Origin: a virus
Length of the DNA stretch: 21,067 bases
Strand: one strand, 5' to 3'
IMG/VR virus record: IMGVR_UViG_3300025282_004410
Coordinates: 1 to 21,067 of that record
The translations under genes were made by a program, and so were the position numbers. The notes under the pieces were generated by a model. The model was not told where the DNA came from. It did not search any database and was given only the letters and a program-made list of their open reading frames with translations. Positions 1 to 7,695 of the stretch are shown piece by piece. Position 1 is the first letter of the stretch, and each line of letters opens with the position of its first letter.

Positions 1-2
1 GG

Positions 3-110
3 CTTATTCCTTTCCTCCTGAAGATCGGTGACATGGCCGTGAAGGTCACAAGATCTAAAAAGGATGATAAGGCATGGGCAAAGGTTAAAAAGGTCTTAGA
101 AGGGCTTTAA
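3..110 (+). CDS. C-terminal end of an unknown small phage protein (5'-partial)
   Basis: An open frame enters from the left edge and ends at TAA 108-110, leaving 35 residues. The visible part begins with a short hydrophobic stretch (LIPFLLKIGDM) and then becomes strongly basic and charged (VKVTRSKKDDKAWAKVKKVL). The last A of its stop is the first base of the next start (TAATG), so the two genes are translationally coupled and it belongs to the same operon. No domain can be named from so short a piece. A small membrane-associated or head-tail accessory protein would fit, but this is a guess. Support is the overlap, the compatible strand and codon use. Confidence 0.6.
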   Translation, partial: LIPFLLKIGDMAVKVTRSKKDDKAWAKVKKVLEGL

Positions 111-2626
111 TGCCTAAAAAGGGCAAACAGCTTGAAGACTTTAGTGGTGGCGTAAATACTTATGCTGATCCTCAGAATATTGCTGATAACGAATTAGCTC
201 ACTGCTCAGGATTTAAATCTGAACTAGGAGAGATTGTTGTTCTTGGTGATATGAAGGCAGCTTATTCGCCATCAGCAGCTAATGGAAATACTATTATAGA
301 ACCTGGGTATGGACTATTTACATTTTCACATGATTATACTGCTGCTGGTGCGTTAGGTGCAACTGATTATCTTGTAGTGCAGGGTACTTCTTCACATTTA
401 ATTCTTATCTATACATCGGCAGGATGGGTATCTGCAATAGATATGGGTACTTCTTCATCAGATGAGGCGCTAAATGGTACTACAAGGCCATTAAATCCTT
501 GTTTTTTCTTTGTAGATGGTGCACTTAGGGTCTCTCCAGGCAATTTTGCAGCATTTGATACTGGTGCAAATACTAATGGTGCTGAGACAGTAGCTCCTGG
601 CTATTCAGAACTTATGGGGTGGATAGGAGGAATTCAGGCTGATAGTGCTAAGGCTGATGCTGGAGATATAATAGTTATAAATGGAGTTGAATATCTTGTT
701 ATAGTACAAGACCTTGGAGGAGGCGCTATAATTCATATTTGTGTTAGACATACAACGGGTTTTTTCCCATCTTTAGCAGTTACAGGACAGGATATACATG
801 TTATGCCTGATGCAAAATGGCGTGGTATTGTTAATAGGAGGTTATTTTCAAAGGTAACTACAGCAGGAACATTTATTGAATGGTATACATGTCCTATGAC
901 TCCAAAGCCACCTGCATATAATTTTGAGAGTATTGATGATGCGGTATTTGTAGAAGTGCCATTCCTAGCAGATTTTCATGTAGGTGATCTTCTTTCTGCA
1001 GGTACTGGATATACAAGTGGTGTAGTGGCTATAGGAACTAAGAATGATAATGCAAATACTGATGGGGTATGGGATACAACTGTCAGATTTTGGATATCAG
1101 CATTATATGATGATGCGAGACAAGAATCTCAGCCGTTTTGTGATACCACTACAGAAACTATTGCATCTGGCGCGGAATTAGGAGTGGTAGTTAATGTGCA
1201 ATATTCACATGATGGTACTCCAGCATATTGCTTAAATAAACGTGTTGTTGGGGCAAGACTTTATTATGAAGATACAGTAAATGAATTAGGTACTTTGTAT
1301 CAGTTATTAGATATAGATTTTGAAAAAGGATGTAAAAAAGCAGAGTCTGAATCTTATACTCCTTGGGTACAAAGAACTGCAGACCAAGAGGCTATTTGCC
1401 CAACAACAACTGGAGCAACAGTAGCTGACAGGCAGGGTGGAGATGCATTTACATGGGCAGTCCCTCCCAAGGCAGCCACATATGAGATAAATACGGGGTA
1501 TAGCGCAATTACTAATATACATGCTAGGTTCAAAACTGCAGTAGTAGCAAATAGAAGGACTTATGTTGGCAATGTGTATGAAGGAGGACAAGCATATGGA
1601 GATAGAATTCTTTATTCTCCTGTTAATAAATTCGATATATTGCCAGAAACTAATGCATTGCCTCTTGCAATTGGAGATGGTGATGAGATAGTAAAGTTGG
1701 CAACCTTTGCTGATAGGCTTTTAAGCTTTAAGAAGCGTACTTTATATATTATAAATATAGGCGGGGGTGCATTATCAGCATTTATTGAATCTGAACATGC
1801 CAATATGGGTGTAGAAAATCCATGTCAAGTATGTGATACTGAATACGGGGTAGCATGGGTAAATAAGTTTGGAGTATTTCTTTATGATGGGCAGAAGATA
1901 AATGAACTTACAAGAGGTAAATTGCAAGTATCAAATAGTACTAGAGGGCTTGGATTGAATATCGTAGAATCTTTGTCTCCTCTTATTGGGTATCATTCAT
2001 TAAATAAGTGGATTGTGGTACATGTTTCATCAGAAATATCTGGAGATTATGAGGATGAAGCATGGATATTTGATTTTAAAAATGGATCTTGGACATGGAG
2101 TCAGGAATTTACTGCAAATGCTGAGTATAAAACTAATATGGTAAATACTAACGATAATGAATTAATATTTGCTGCTGGCACTAATAGTACAGATACTCCT
2201 AATTTCTTTAAACTGCAGGGTACTGGAGTTAGCGATCCAGCTGAGGATAACTTATTCTTACTTACCAAAGATTTTACACTTAATGTGCCAAGTGCTAAGA
2301 AGAATTTGCATGGTGTGTATATTACCTATTCTGCAGGTGGTACTTCCCAGATAGAAGCAGATATTATATATAAACATTCAACTGGAGAAGACGTTATAGA
2401 TTTAATAGAGTCTGGCGGAGGAACAACTTATTATACAGCAGCATTAGGATTTAAAACTACTAGTGGTGAGAAAACAACAATTCAGCTTGTTCCTTCGAGT
2501 GGAATTATAAAGAATGCAAATAGCTTTCAACTAAAACTCCATAATAGAGATGTTGCACATGATTCTAGTAATGCATTTAAGCTTTATAATATAACTTTTA
2601 TCTATAGAGATAGGAGTCCACGCTAA
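110..2626 (+). CDS. Tail nozzle / tail tubular protein B-like structural protein
   Basis: 838 residues. The N-terminus carries the pattern DFSGGVNTYADPQNIADNEL (about residues 10-29), a recurrent opening of podovirus tail proteins of the T7 gp12 / P22 gp10 type, which form the distal nozzle or plug of a short tail. The rest is Gly/Ser/Thr/aromatic-rich and beta-strand-like, with no signal peptide or membrane helix. Around residues 529-548 the stretch KLATFADRLLSFKKRTLYII resembles the strand repeats of beta-propeller nozzle proteins (a value checked, then a device or key 'switched on'). The start ATG overlaps the previous stop by one base, and the stop TAA overlaps the next ATG by one base. 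Being first in the structural run and directly before a fiber-like gene fits a distal tail role. Class assignment is by motif and context; other tail-hub or stabilisation proteins share this opening. Confidence 0.72.
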   Translation: MPKKGKQLEDFSGGVNTYADPQNIADNELAHCSGFKSELGEIVVLGDMKAAYSPSAANGNTIIEPGYGLFTFSHDYTAAGALGATDYLVVQGTSSHLILIYTSAGWVSAIDMGTSSSDEALNGTTRPLNPCFFFVDGALRVSPGNFAAFDTGANTNGAETVAPGYSELMGWIGGIQADSAKADAGDIIVINGVEYLVIVQDLGGGAIIHICVRHTTGFFPSLAVTGQDIHVMPDAKWRGIVNRRLFSKVTTAGTFIEWYTCPMTPKPPAYNFESIDDAVFVEVPFLADFHVGDLLSAGTGYTSGVVAIGTKNDNANTDGVWDTTVRFWISALYDDARQESQPFCDTTTETIASGAELGVVVNVQYSHDGTPAYCLNKRVVGARLYYEDTVNELGTLYQLLDIDFEKGCKKAESESYTPWVQRTADQEAICPTTTGATVADRQGGDAFTWAVPPKAATYEINTGYSAITNIHARFKTAVVANRRTYVGNVYEGGQAYGDRILYSPVNKFDILPETNALPLAIGDGDEIVKLATFADRLLSFKKRTLYIINIGGGALSAFIESEHANMGVENPCQVCDTEYGVAWVNKFGVFLYDGQKINELTRGKLQVSNSTRGLGLNIVESLSPLIGYHSLNKWIVVHVSSEISGDYEDEAWIFDFKNGSWTWSQEFTANAEYKTNMVNTNDNELIFAAGTNSTDTPNFFKLQGTGVSDPAEDNLFLLTKDFTLNVPSAKKNLHGVYITYSAGGTSQIEADIIYKHSTGEDVIDLIESGGGTTYYTAALGFKTTSGEKTTIQLVPSSGIIKNANSFQLKLHNRDVAHDSSNAFKLYNITFIYRDRSPR

Positions 2627-3159
2627 TGGGTCTTAGTCAAAGAGAAAGGGCATTAGGGCATCAGAAAGGTGGATTAGTTACTTTAGATGTTGGTACTCCA
2701 GGTGCAAGAGAAGGGTCAGATGGCGATATGACATTAAGAAAAGTAGCTAAAGGACTAGTATTATATATTAAAAAAGATAATAAATGGTATGATGTAAATA
2801 ATCTAAATATAGGCATAGATTCATCTATAATAACTATAAAGTCAACTAGTGCAACTCCAGTGAATAATATAAATGTAGCAGGTATTAATACAATTTTTGT
2901 AGATACTGATGACTATGATTATGTTATAGGTGGATTTTCTGGCGGTATAAGAGGGCAGAAATTATATATTACAAAAATTCATGTTGACAATGCTTTAACT
3001 TTAGAGCATTTTGAACCAAGTAATAGTCAGGTAATACTTATACCTGATGTAGCTGATTTAACTTTTGAAGCTACAGATTATGGTGGGGCTACACTTATAT
3101 GCGATGGCAGCAGGTGGTATTGTGCTGGAATAGCGCATCAATATAGTAATGATACATAG
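2626..3159 (+). CDS. Fiber-like / receptor-interaction virion protein
   Basis: 177 residues. Residues 23-57 (GTPGAREGSDGDMTLR through KWYDV) match the short N-terminal repeat seen in many phage fiber and appendage proteins, where a 'GTP..EG..GDM..R....G..L..K..G.WY.V' unit precedes a beta-rich stalk. The centre (about 89-115) and the end (about 153-168, GGATLICDGSRWYCAG) follow the pattern of fiber C-termini ending in a 'tLi.dG..WY..G' strand. It starts at ATG 2626, sharing one base with the previous stop (TAATG), with an AGGAG-type site about 10 nt upstream. I infer a small trimeric tail appendage attached to the preceding nozzle protein. It has no enzymatic motif. A head-decoration role is the main alternative. 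Confidence 0.62.
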   Translation: MGLSQRERALGHQKGGLVTLDVGTPGAREGSDGDMTLRKVAKGLVLYIKKDNKWYDVNNLNIGIDSSIITIKSTSATPVNNINVAGINTIFVDTDDYDYVIGGFSGGIRGQKLYITKIHVDNALTLEHFEPSNSQVILIPDVADLTFEATDYGGATLICDGSRWYCAGIAHQYSNDT

Positions 3160-3168
3160 GGGATAATT

Positions 3169-4734
3169 ATGGCAAGAGGGCGATATAAATTAAAAAGAGA
3201 TCTTGCGGCAGAGCAGGGACAGATACAGAGTGCTGCTAAAAAGCGCGGTCTATGGGGCAGTATAGGAGGTACACTACTTGGCGGTCTTGCTATTGCAGTA
3301 ACTGGAGGCGCTGCAAGTCCAGTTGTAGCTGGCCTTATGGCTGGTGGAGGTAAGTATATTGGAGGGCATTTAGGGAATCTGCTTGCTGGCAAGACTAAAG
3401 GAGGCAGACTCAAGGGAGGAAAGTTCTTCCAAGGAGAAAGAGAGGCTCTTGCAAGCCAGATTAAAGAGAATATAGGTGCTCAAGCTGCTAAAGCTGGTCT
3501 TACAGCTGGCATGGCGAAGCTACCTGGTGCTGCTTTGAAGTTTGGTAAGGAGGGCTTTTCAGCAACAGTTCAAAAGGCAAGTGGGCAGGTGGGTAAAGCA
3601 GAGGAAGCTGCATCTCTATATGCTCCAGGAGAAGGTGGTCTTGGTAAGCTTTTAGATTTCAGAGGTAGCTTTGTAGGTAAGGGATTAGGAAAGATGCAAG
3701 CTGCAAGAGCTACTAGAGAGACTGCAGATGCTGCTAGAGAATGGGAGGCTATTCAGGGAGGGATGGCACCTACATATGGTGGTTTTGATATTGATAAAGT
3801 GCTGCAACAAGGTAAGGCACAGCGAGTTAAAGATGCTGTAGAGATGGAAAGATCTGTTTCGGCATTTGATAGAACGCTTGCAGCGCCAAGGTCAACTGCA
3901 GCACATCATTTGCAAAATATAAAGAAAGTAGATCCATCTAAGCTTGCAGGGGCTTCTGAAGCTCAGGCAAAAGCTATATCGGAAGGTTTAGTACCTCCTG
4001 AGTATGGTCTTCCCAAGGGAGTAACTTGGGGAGAGACTGCTATTGATCCAGGTAGAAGTGATCTGTCGTATGCAATACCAGGCCAAAAAGGGGGCTTACC
4101 AGGACATCAGGGTGCGCTATCACAATATCCTCACTATGCTGGAGATGTCCCTGATTTAATGGATATGTATGAAGATGAGTTAAGTTTAGCCCGAGTAGAA
4201 CGTATGGAGGCAGCTAAAAGTGCAGACCCCATACGTGGCATGCAACGGCTTAAAGGAGTAGAAGAACAAGATTATCTAATGGATATAGAAAGAGCAGATA
4301 TGCCTACAGAGGCTATTCCAACAGATATGCCATTAGGTAAGGGATTGAATCCAATTGAAAGAAAGTATTATGATAGAGTCAATCAAATGGAAGGTGGAGG
4401 ATATAGTACAAGTGTAAGGGGAGGATTGCCAGAAGAATATGGGCGTGGATATATTTCAAGAGAAACAGGAGATATAGTAAGACCTCCTGCCAGCCCTAAT
4501 GTTCCTTTGCAAGACTATCCTATGGAGGGTTTAGAAGATTTTAATTTACCTACTACAATGAATGAGGTATCTGTAAGTGGGCAAGGTGGGCCAGGGTTCT
4601 CTGAATTTGATGAAGCATCCTGGAAAGAAGGACGTAAGACATTGAGCAATATTGATTTTGGACTGGCAGATGAACAAATACCGTGGCAGAAAAGATTTTT
4701 TCCTAAAAAGCGAGGGTTTGAATCTAGATGGTAA
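3169..4734 (+). CDS. Probable internal virion / ejection protein with Gly-zipper membrane segment
   Basis: 521 residues. A short basic N-terminus is followed at about residues 28-73 by a long Gly/Ala-rich hydrophobic stretch (GLWGSIGGTLLGGLAIAVTG and onward) with small-residue spacing typical of membrane-inserting glycine zippers. The remainder is hydrophilic, Gly/Pro/Glu-rich and low in predicted globular structure, ending in a basic tail (KKRGFESRW). Such proteins are typical of the internal core or ejectosome of short-tailed phages (functional analogues of T7 gp14 or P22 gp7/16/20), which leave the virion and form a channel in the host envelope. A GGGG-containing site lies in the 9-nt gap before ATG 3169. 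No homologue is recognised by name; the role is inferred from the segment and from its neighbours. Confidence 0.6.
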   Translation: MARGRYKLKRDLAAEQGQIQSAAKKRGLWGSIGGTLLGGLAIAVTGGAASPVVAGLMAGGGKYIGGHLGNLLAGKTKGGRLKGGKFFQGEREALASQIKENIGAQAAKAGLTAGMAKLPGAALKFGKEGFSATVQKASGQVGKAEEAASLYAPGEGGLGKLLDFRGSFVGKGLGKMQAARATRETADAAREWEAIQGGMAPTYGGFDIDKVLQQGKAQRVKDAVEMERSVSAFDRTLAAPRSTAAHHLQNIKKVDPSKLAGASEAQAKAISEGLVPPEYGLPKGVTWGETAIDPGRSDLSYAIPGQKGGLPGHQGALSQYPHYAGDVPDLMDMYEDELSLARVERMEAAKSADPIRGMQRLKGVEEQDYLMDIERADMPTEAIPTDMPLGKGLNPIERKYYDRVNQMEGGGYSTSVRGGLPEEYGRGYISRETGDIVRPPASPNVPLQDYPMEGLEDFNLPTTMNEVSVSGQGGPGFSEFDEASWKEGRKTLSNIDFGLADEQIPWQKRFFPKKRGFESRW

Positions 4735-4738
4735 CATT

Positions 4739-4755
4739 AAGGAGATTATAATATG
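4739..4755 (+). promoter_or_regulatory. Strong Shine-Dalgarno, copy 1 of a duplicated initiation signal
   Basis: AAGGAG at 4739-4744 sits 8 nt before ATG 4753. The surrounding string (TTAAGGAGAT, T/A-rich spacer, TAATATGGCA) is nearly identical to the one in front of the gene at 5842. Both intergenic gaps also begin with CATTAA right after the stop codon. This fixes both starts and suggests the two genes are expressed at similar high levels. Confidence 0.75.
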
Positions 4756-5811
4756 GCATACGATAAATTAGCACAAAAAGGTAGATATGGTGATACAGAG
4801 ATACGTAATGTTGCAGGTAGAAAGTCTCATGTAAATAGAAAAGAATCTAATCTTATAGATTTATATGGTATGCTAGGTGAACGCTTAGTTCGAGATGCAG
4901 GGGCGGGTACTATAAATCCAAAGACTGGACTTCCTGAGTATCATGGAAGTAAAAGAAATTATTTCAAGCCTCCAGTTGGACATCCTGGGCATCATACTCA
5001 AGCAGAAATTAATGAAGAACGTCGAAAGAAAGCGGAGAGAAGAGCTTATGCAGATGCTCCAGATGAATTTGATAAGGATGCTTATGCAACAGCACTTGAG
5101 GAAGGTGAAGGAGAGCAATATTTATTAGACATTGGAATCCCTCAAAATAAGATAGAATATTTTGAAGCTAATGTAGATGTAAAGGGTGAACTAGATCTAG
5201 CACAGGAAGCAAAGACTCTTTCAGGAGAAGCCGCTACTCTTACGGAAGCAGGAGCTACTCTTGCAGAGGGTCAAGCTGAGGCACAATATGGAACTGAAGG
5301 AGAAGCGTATACAGGTGCTCAGGCAGCCTTTGATATAGGTAGTAAGGGTCTGGCGGAAGGAAGGCGTGGTGCTGCGGCTCGATATGGATTAGGAATGGAA
5401 CAGGCTGGGCTCCAAGCAGGAAGATCTTTATCTAGTGTTTATGCTCAGACATCTGCGCAACAGGAGAAAGCAGGATTTGGGCCTGGAGGAGCAGTAGCAG
5501 CTGCTGGTAAACGTGCACAGAAAGGCGTCTTTCAGGATTATACAACACAGCAGAAACAATTGGCAGAAGCTCAGACTTCAGCTATGACTGGGTTTGATAT
5601 TCAGGCAGAGGGATTAGCAGAGTCTCTAAGATCTTCAAAGGCAAGTGCTGATATTTCTTATACTGGTGCTATGGGGCAAGCTGATTTAACAAGACAAGGT
5701 GCTGGTTTGGATAGAGACCAAGCAGACCTCACTTATAAACAGAAGAAGTTTAGTGTAGGGCAACGAGCAGCAGATGAATGGTGGGAAACCTATGAAGCCA
5801 CGAATGTATAG
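4753..5811 (+). CDS. Probable internal virion protein, Ala/Gly/Gln-rich helical
   Basis: 352 residues. The N-terminal third is charged and includes KPPVGHPGHHTQAEINEERR. From about residue 145 to 320 the composition becomes Ala/Gly/Gln/Glu-rich and helical with weak internal repetition (AAxL, GLAE, QAxL, short units of around 7-14 residues), as in elongated core or ejection proteins. At about 241-257 the pattern GFGPGGAVAAAGKRAQK resembles the 'GF..GGs...a....q.' turn frequent in T7 gp14-like internal virion proteins. No catalytic motif or clear membrane helix is visible. The start is set by a perfect AAGGAG 8 nt upstream. Its place between two other probable ejection genes supports a virion-core role. 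The name is by context and composition rather than by a recognised family. Confidence 0.6.
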   Translation: MAYDKLAQKGRYGDTEIRNVAGRKSHVNRKESNLIDLYGMLGERLVRDAGAGTINPKTGLPEYHGSKRNYFKPPVGHPGHHTQAEINEERRKKAERRAYADAPDEFDKDAYATALEEGEGEQYLLDIGIPQNKIEYFEANVDVKGELDLAQEAKTLSGEAATLTEAGATLAEGQAEAQYGTEGEAYTGAQAAFDIGSKGLAEGRRGAAARYGLGMEQAGLQAGRSLSSVYAQTSAQQEKAGFGPGGAVAAAGKRAQKGVFQDYTTQQKQLAEAQTSAMTGFDIQAEGLAESLRSSKASADISYTGAMGQADLTRQGAGLDRDQADLTYKQKKFSVGQRAADEWWETYEATNV

Positions 5812-5828
5812 CATTAATCAAAGTACTT

Positions 5829-5844
5829 AAGGAGATGTAATATG
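5829..5844 (+). promoter_or_regulatory. Strong Shine-Dalgarno, copy 2 of the duplicated initiation signal
   Basis: AAGGAG at 5829-5834 lies 7 nt before ATG 5842. Together with flanking TTAAGGAGAT and TAATATGGCA it repeats the signal in front of 4753, within a 30-nt gap that also starts with CATTAA. Confidence 0.75.
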
Positions 5845-7695
5845 GCAACTTTTCAAACGCCAAGAATAGTAGTAGAACAAAGTCCATGGCAGACTTTCTT
5901 TGAGGAACTGCCAGGTATGTTTGCTACATATCAGAAGACTAAACTGCATGCAGAAGAGGCTGAAAGAGCTAGGCAATTTGCAAGAGATAGTCAGTATATT
6001 AAGCATGAGATGGATAAAGACCTTATGTACGAAAAGGCAATTATAGGATTACAGGAAATAGCTATAAACAAAGGTGTTACCATAGATATAGATCTAGGTA
6101 AGAATGAAGTTAGCTCTCCTGCTACCCATACTCGTGGTGGTGACAAAATGAATAAGATTGTACAGGAGAATATGATACAAGCTCCTGTCCATAATGCTGA
6201 ATATAGACGTTCAATTGCCTTAGATAATTTAAATTTAATCACCCAGGGTCAAAATGATGCTTTAATCTTAGATATAAATTATGATGGTAAAATTGATACA
6301 GCAGAAATAGGTACTTTTCAAAACAGTCCTGAAGGGCAACAACTTCTTAAGTCACTTGATCTTACTGAATTTCCTGAGCCTTATTTAAGAGGGGCAAGGG
6401 CATATTTAGAGCAACCAAAGGTTAAGCAGAGTAGGAAAGCCTTATTTGATCTTACTAATATGCTAGGAGCGCATGTTAAAGATACTGATCCTGATGCTCC
6501 AGGACTTCAATTTGATCCTTCAGATCCAAGGGCAATTGAGATAGAAAATACATTAAATGCGATTCAATTACAACAAATTCCTGCAGCTACCGCAGCACTT
6601 CAAAAGGTTGTTGGAGCTGAAGATCCTTATGCAAGGCAGAAATATACTCCTCTTGAGCAAACTCTACTTGAAAAAGAAGGAATGATAGTAGGAGAGGACC
6701 CTCGCATGGGAGCTATAGTTAAGCGCTCTAGGGAAGATATAATGGCTTCAGAAGAATTTCTTAATTTAACAAAGCAGAGGCAGGCAGCGCTTGATTCACT
6801 TAGTACTATACAGGATATTGACCCTAGGGGGCCAGATTATGTGCCTACAGGTCCAGAAGATGTCTCTCCCGAGCAGTTAGAGCAAGCAGATATAGTAGGC
6901 CAAACCGAAGAACAACTAGAGGCTATGTTAGCTGATACTGATGTCAGTAGGCAAGAAGCAGCTGAAACTATTATTAGACAAAAGAACATAGCTCAGACCC
7001 GTAAAGATGCCAAAGATGACCTTAAGCTAATGGATGCTGGGGAAGAAAGGGAACAAGAGAACTTTGATGCAGCACAAGACCAGCGATACAGAGGTCTTCG
7101 CTCCTTTTATGAATCTGGTCCTCTATATGCAAGAAAGACAACTAGTGGTAAATTTCCAGAGAATACTCCTAAATGGGTGAAAAAGATCTATAATGAAAGC
7201 AAGGTTCTTTATTCGTTACTTTCTGGTAAAACATTTCCTGGGGTAGGAGGAAAGCATGAAAGTGACGATGCAATGAAGATTATGCAACAAGATATACAAA
7301 AGTATATAACAGAAATTATGACTAAAAGTGGCTATGATCCACATGCAGATCTTGAGAGGGTTTATAATGCAGGAGAGACTGTGGATCTGAAAGCTAGAAA
7401 TGTTTTAAAATCTCCTAAATTCCAACAAGCTGTAGATCCTAGAGGTGATGGTACTTATGATACAAAAAAGGCTGCGATAAACTTGGATAAACTGTTTAAT
7501 TTGCATGGAAAATCTCAGTTAAGATGGGTACCTGGAATTGACCCTGATAAGCGTACAATGGCGCAAGGAGAGGCAATAGCACATCTGTATAATGTATGGT
7601 TTGGCCTTGAGCAAGAACTGATTAGAAGAAAAGGTTATTCTCTTGAAAGGCAGGATAAGCAGAGAGATTACGAGAAAGTAATCCAAGGATTATAA
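5842..7695 (+). CDS. Probable virion core / ejection protein with an EF-hand-like loop
   Basis: 617 residues, mostly charged and helical, with no signal peptide and no convincing membrane helix. The N-terminus (about 15-60) looks like an amphipathic helical region. Residues 144-155 read DINYDGKIDTAE, an exact fit to the calcium-binding EF-hand/dockerin loop (D1, N3, D5, G6, I8, E12). The C-terminal half (about 380-610) is Lys/Glu/Asp-rich. The stop TAA is immediately followed by the ATG of the giant RNA polymerase-helicase gene with no spacer, and that gene's ribosome site (AAGGA) lies inside this one, so the two are translationally coupled. I infer a partner of the giant protein in the capsid or in the injected complex. 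It has no recognised family name. Confidence 0.6.
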   Translation: MATFQTPRIVVEQSPWQTFFEELPGMFATYQKTKLHAEEAERARQFARDSQYIKHEMDKDLMYEKAIIGLQEIAINKGVTIDIDLGKNEVSSPATHTRGGDKMNKIVQENMIQAPVHNAEYRRSIALDNLNLITQGQNDALILDINYDGKIDTAEIGTFQNSPEGQQLLKSLDLTEFPEPYLRGARAYLEQPKVKQSRKALFDLTNMLGAHVKDTDPDAPGLQFDPSDPRAIEIENTLNAIQLQQIPAATAALQKVVGAEDPYARQKYTPLEQTLLEKEGMIVGEDPRMGAIVKRSREDIMASEEFLNLTKQRQAALDSLSTIQDIDPRGPDYVPTGPEDVSPEQLEQADIVGQTEEQLEAMLADTDVSRQEAAETIIRQKNIAQTRKDAKDDLKLMDAGEEREQENFDAAQDQRYRGLRSFYESGPLYARKTTSGKFPENTPKWVKKIYNESKVLYSLLSGKTFPGVGGKHESDDAMKIMQQDIQKYITEIMTKSGYDPHADLERVYNAGETVDLKARNVLKSPKFQQAVDPRGDGTYDTKKAAINLDKLFNLHGKSQLRWVPGIDPDKRTMAQGEAIAHLYNVWFGLEQELIRRKGYSLERQDKQRDYEKVIQGL

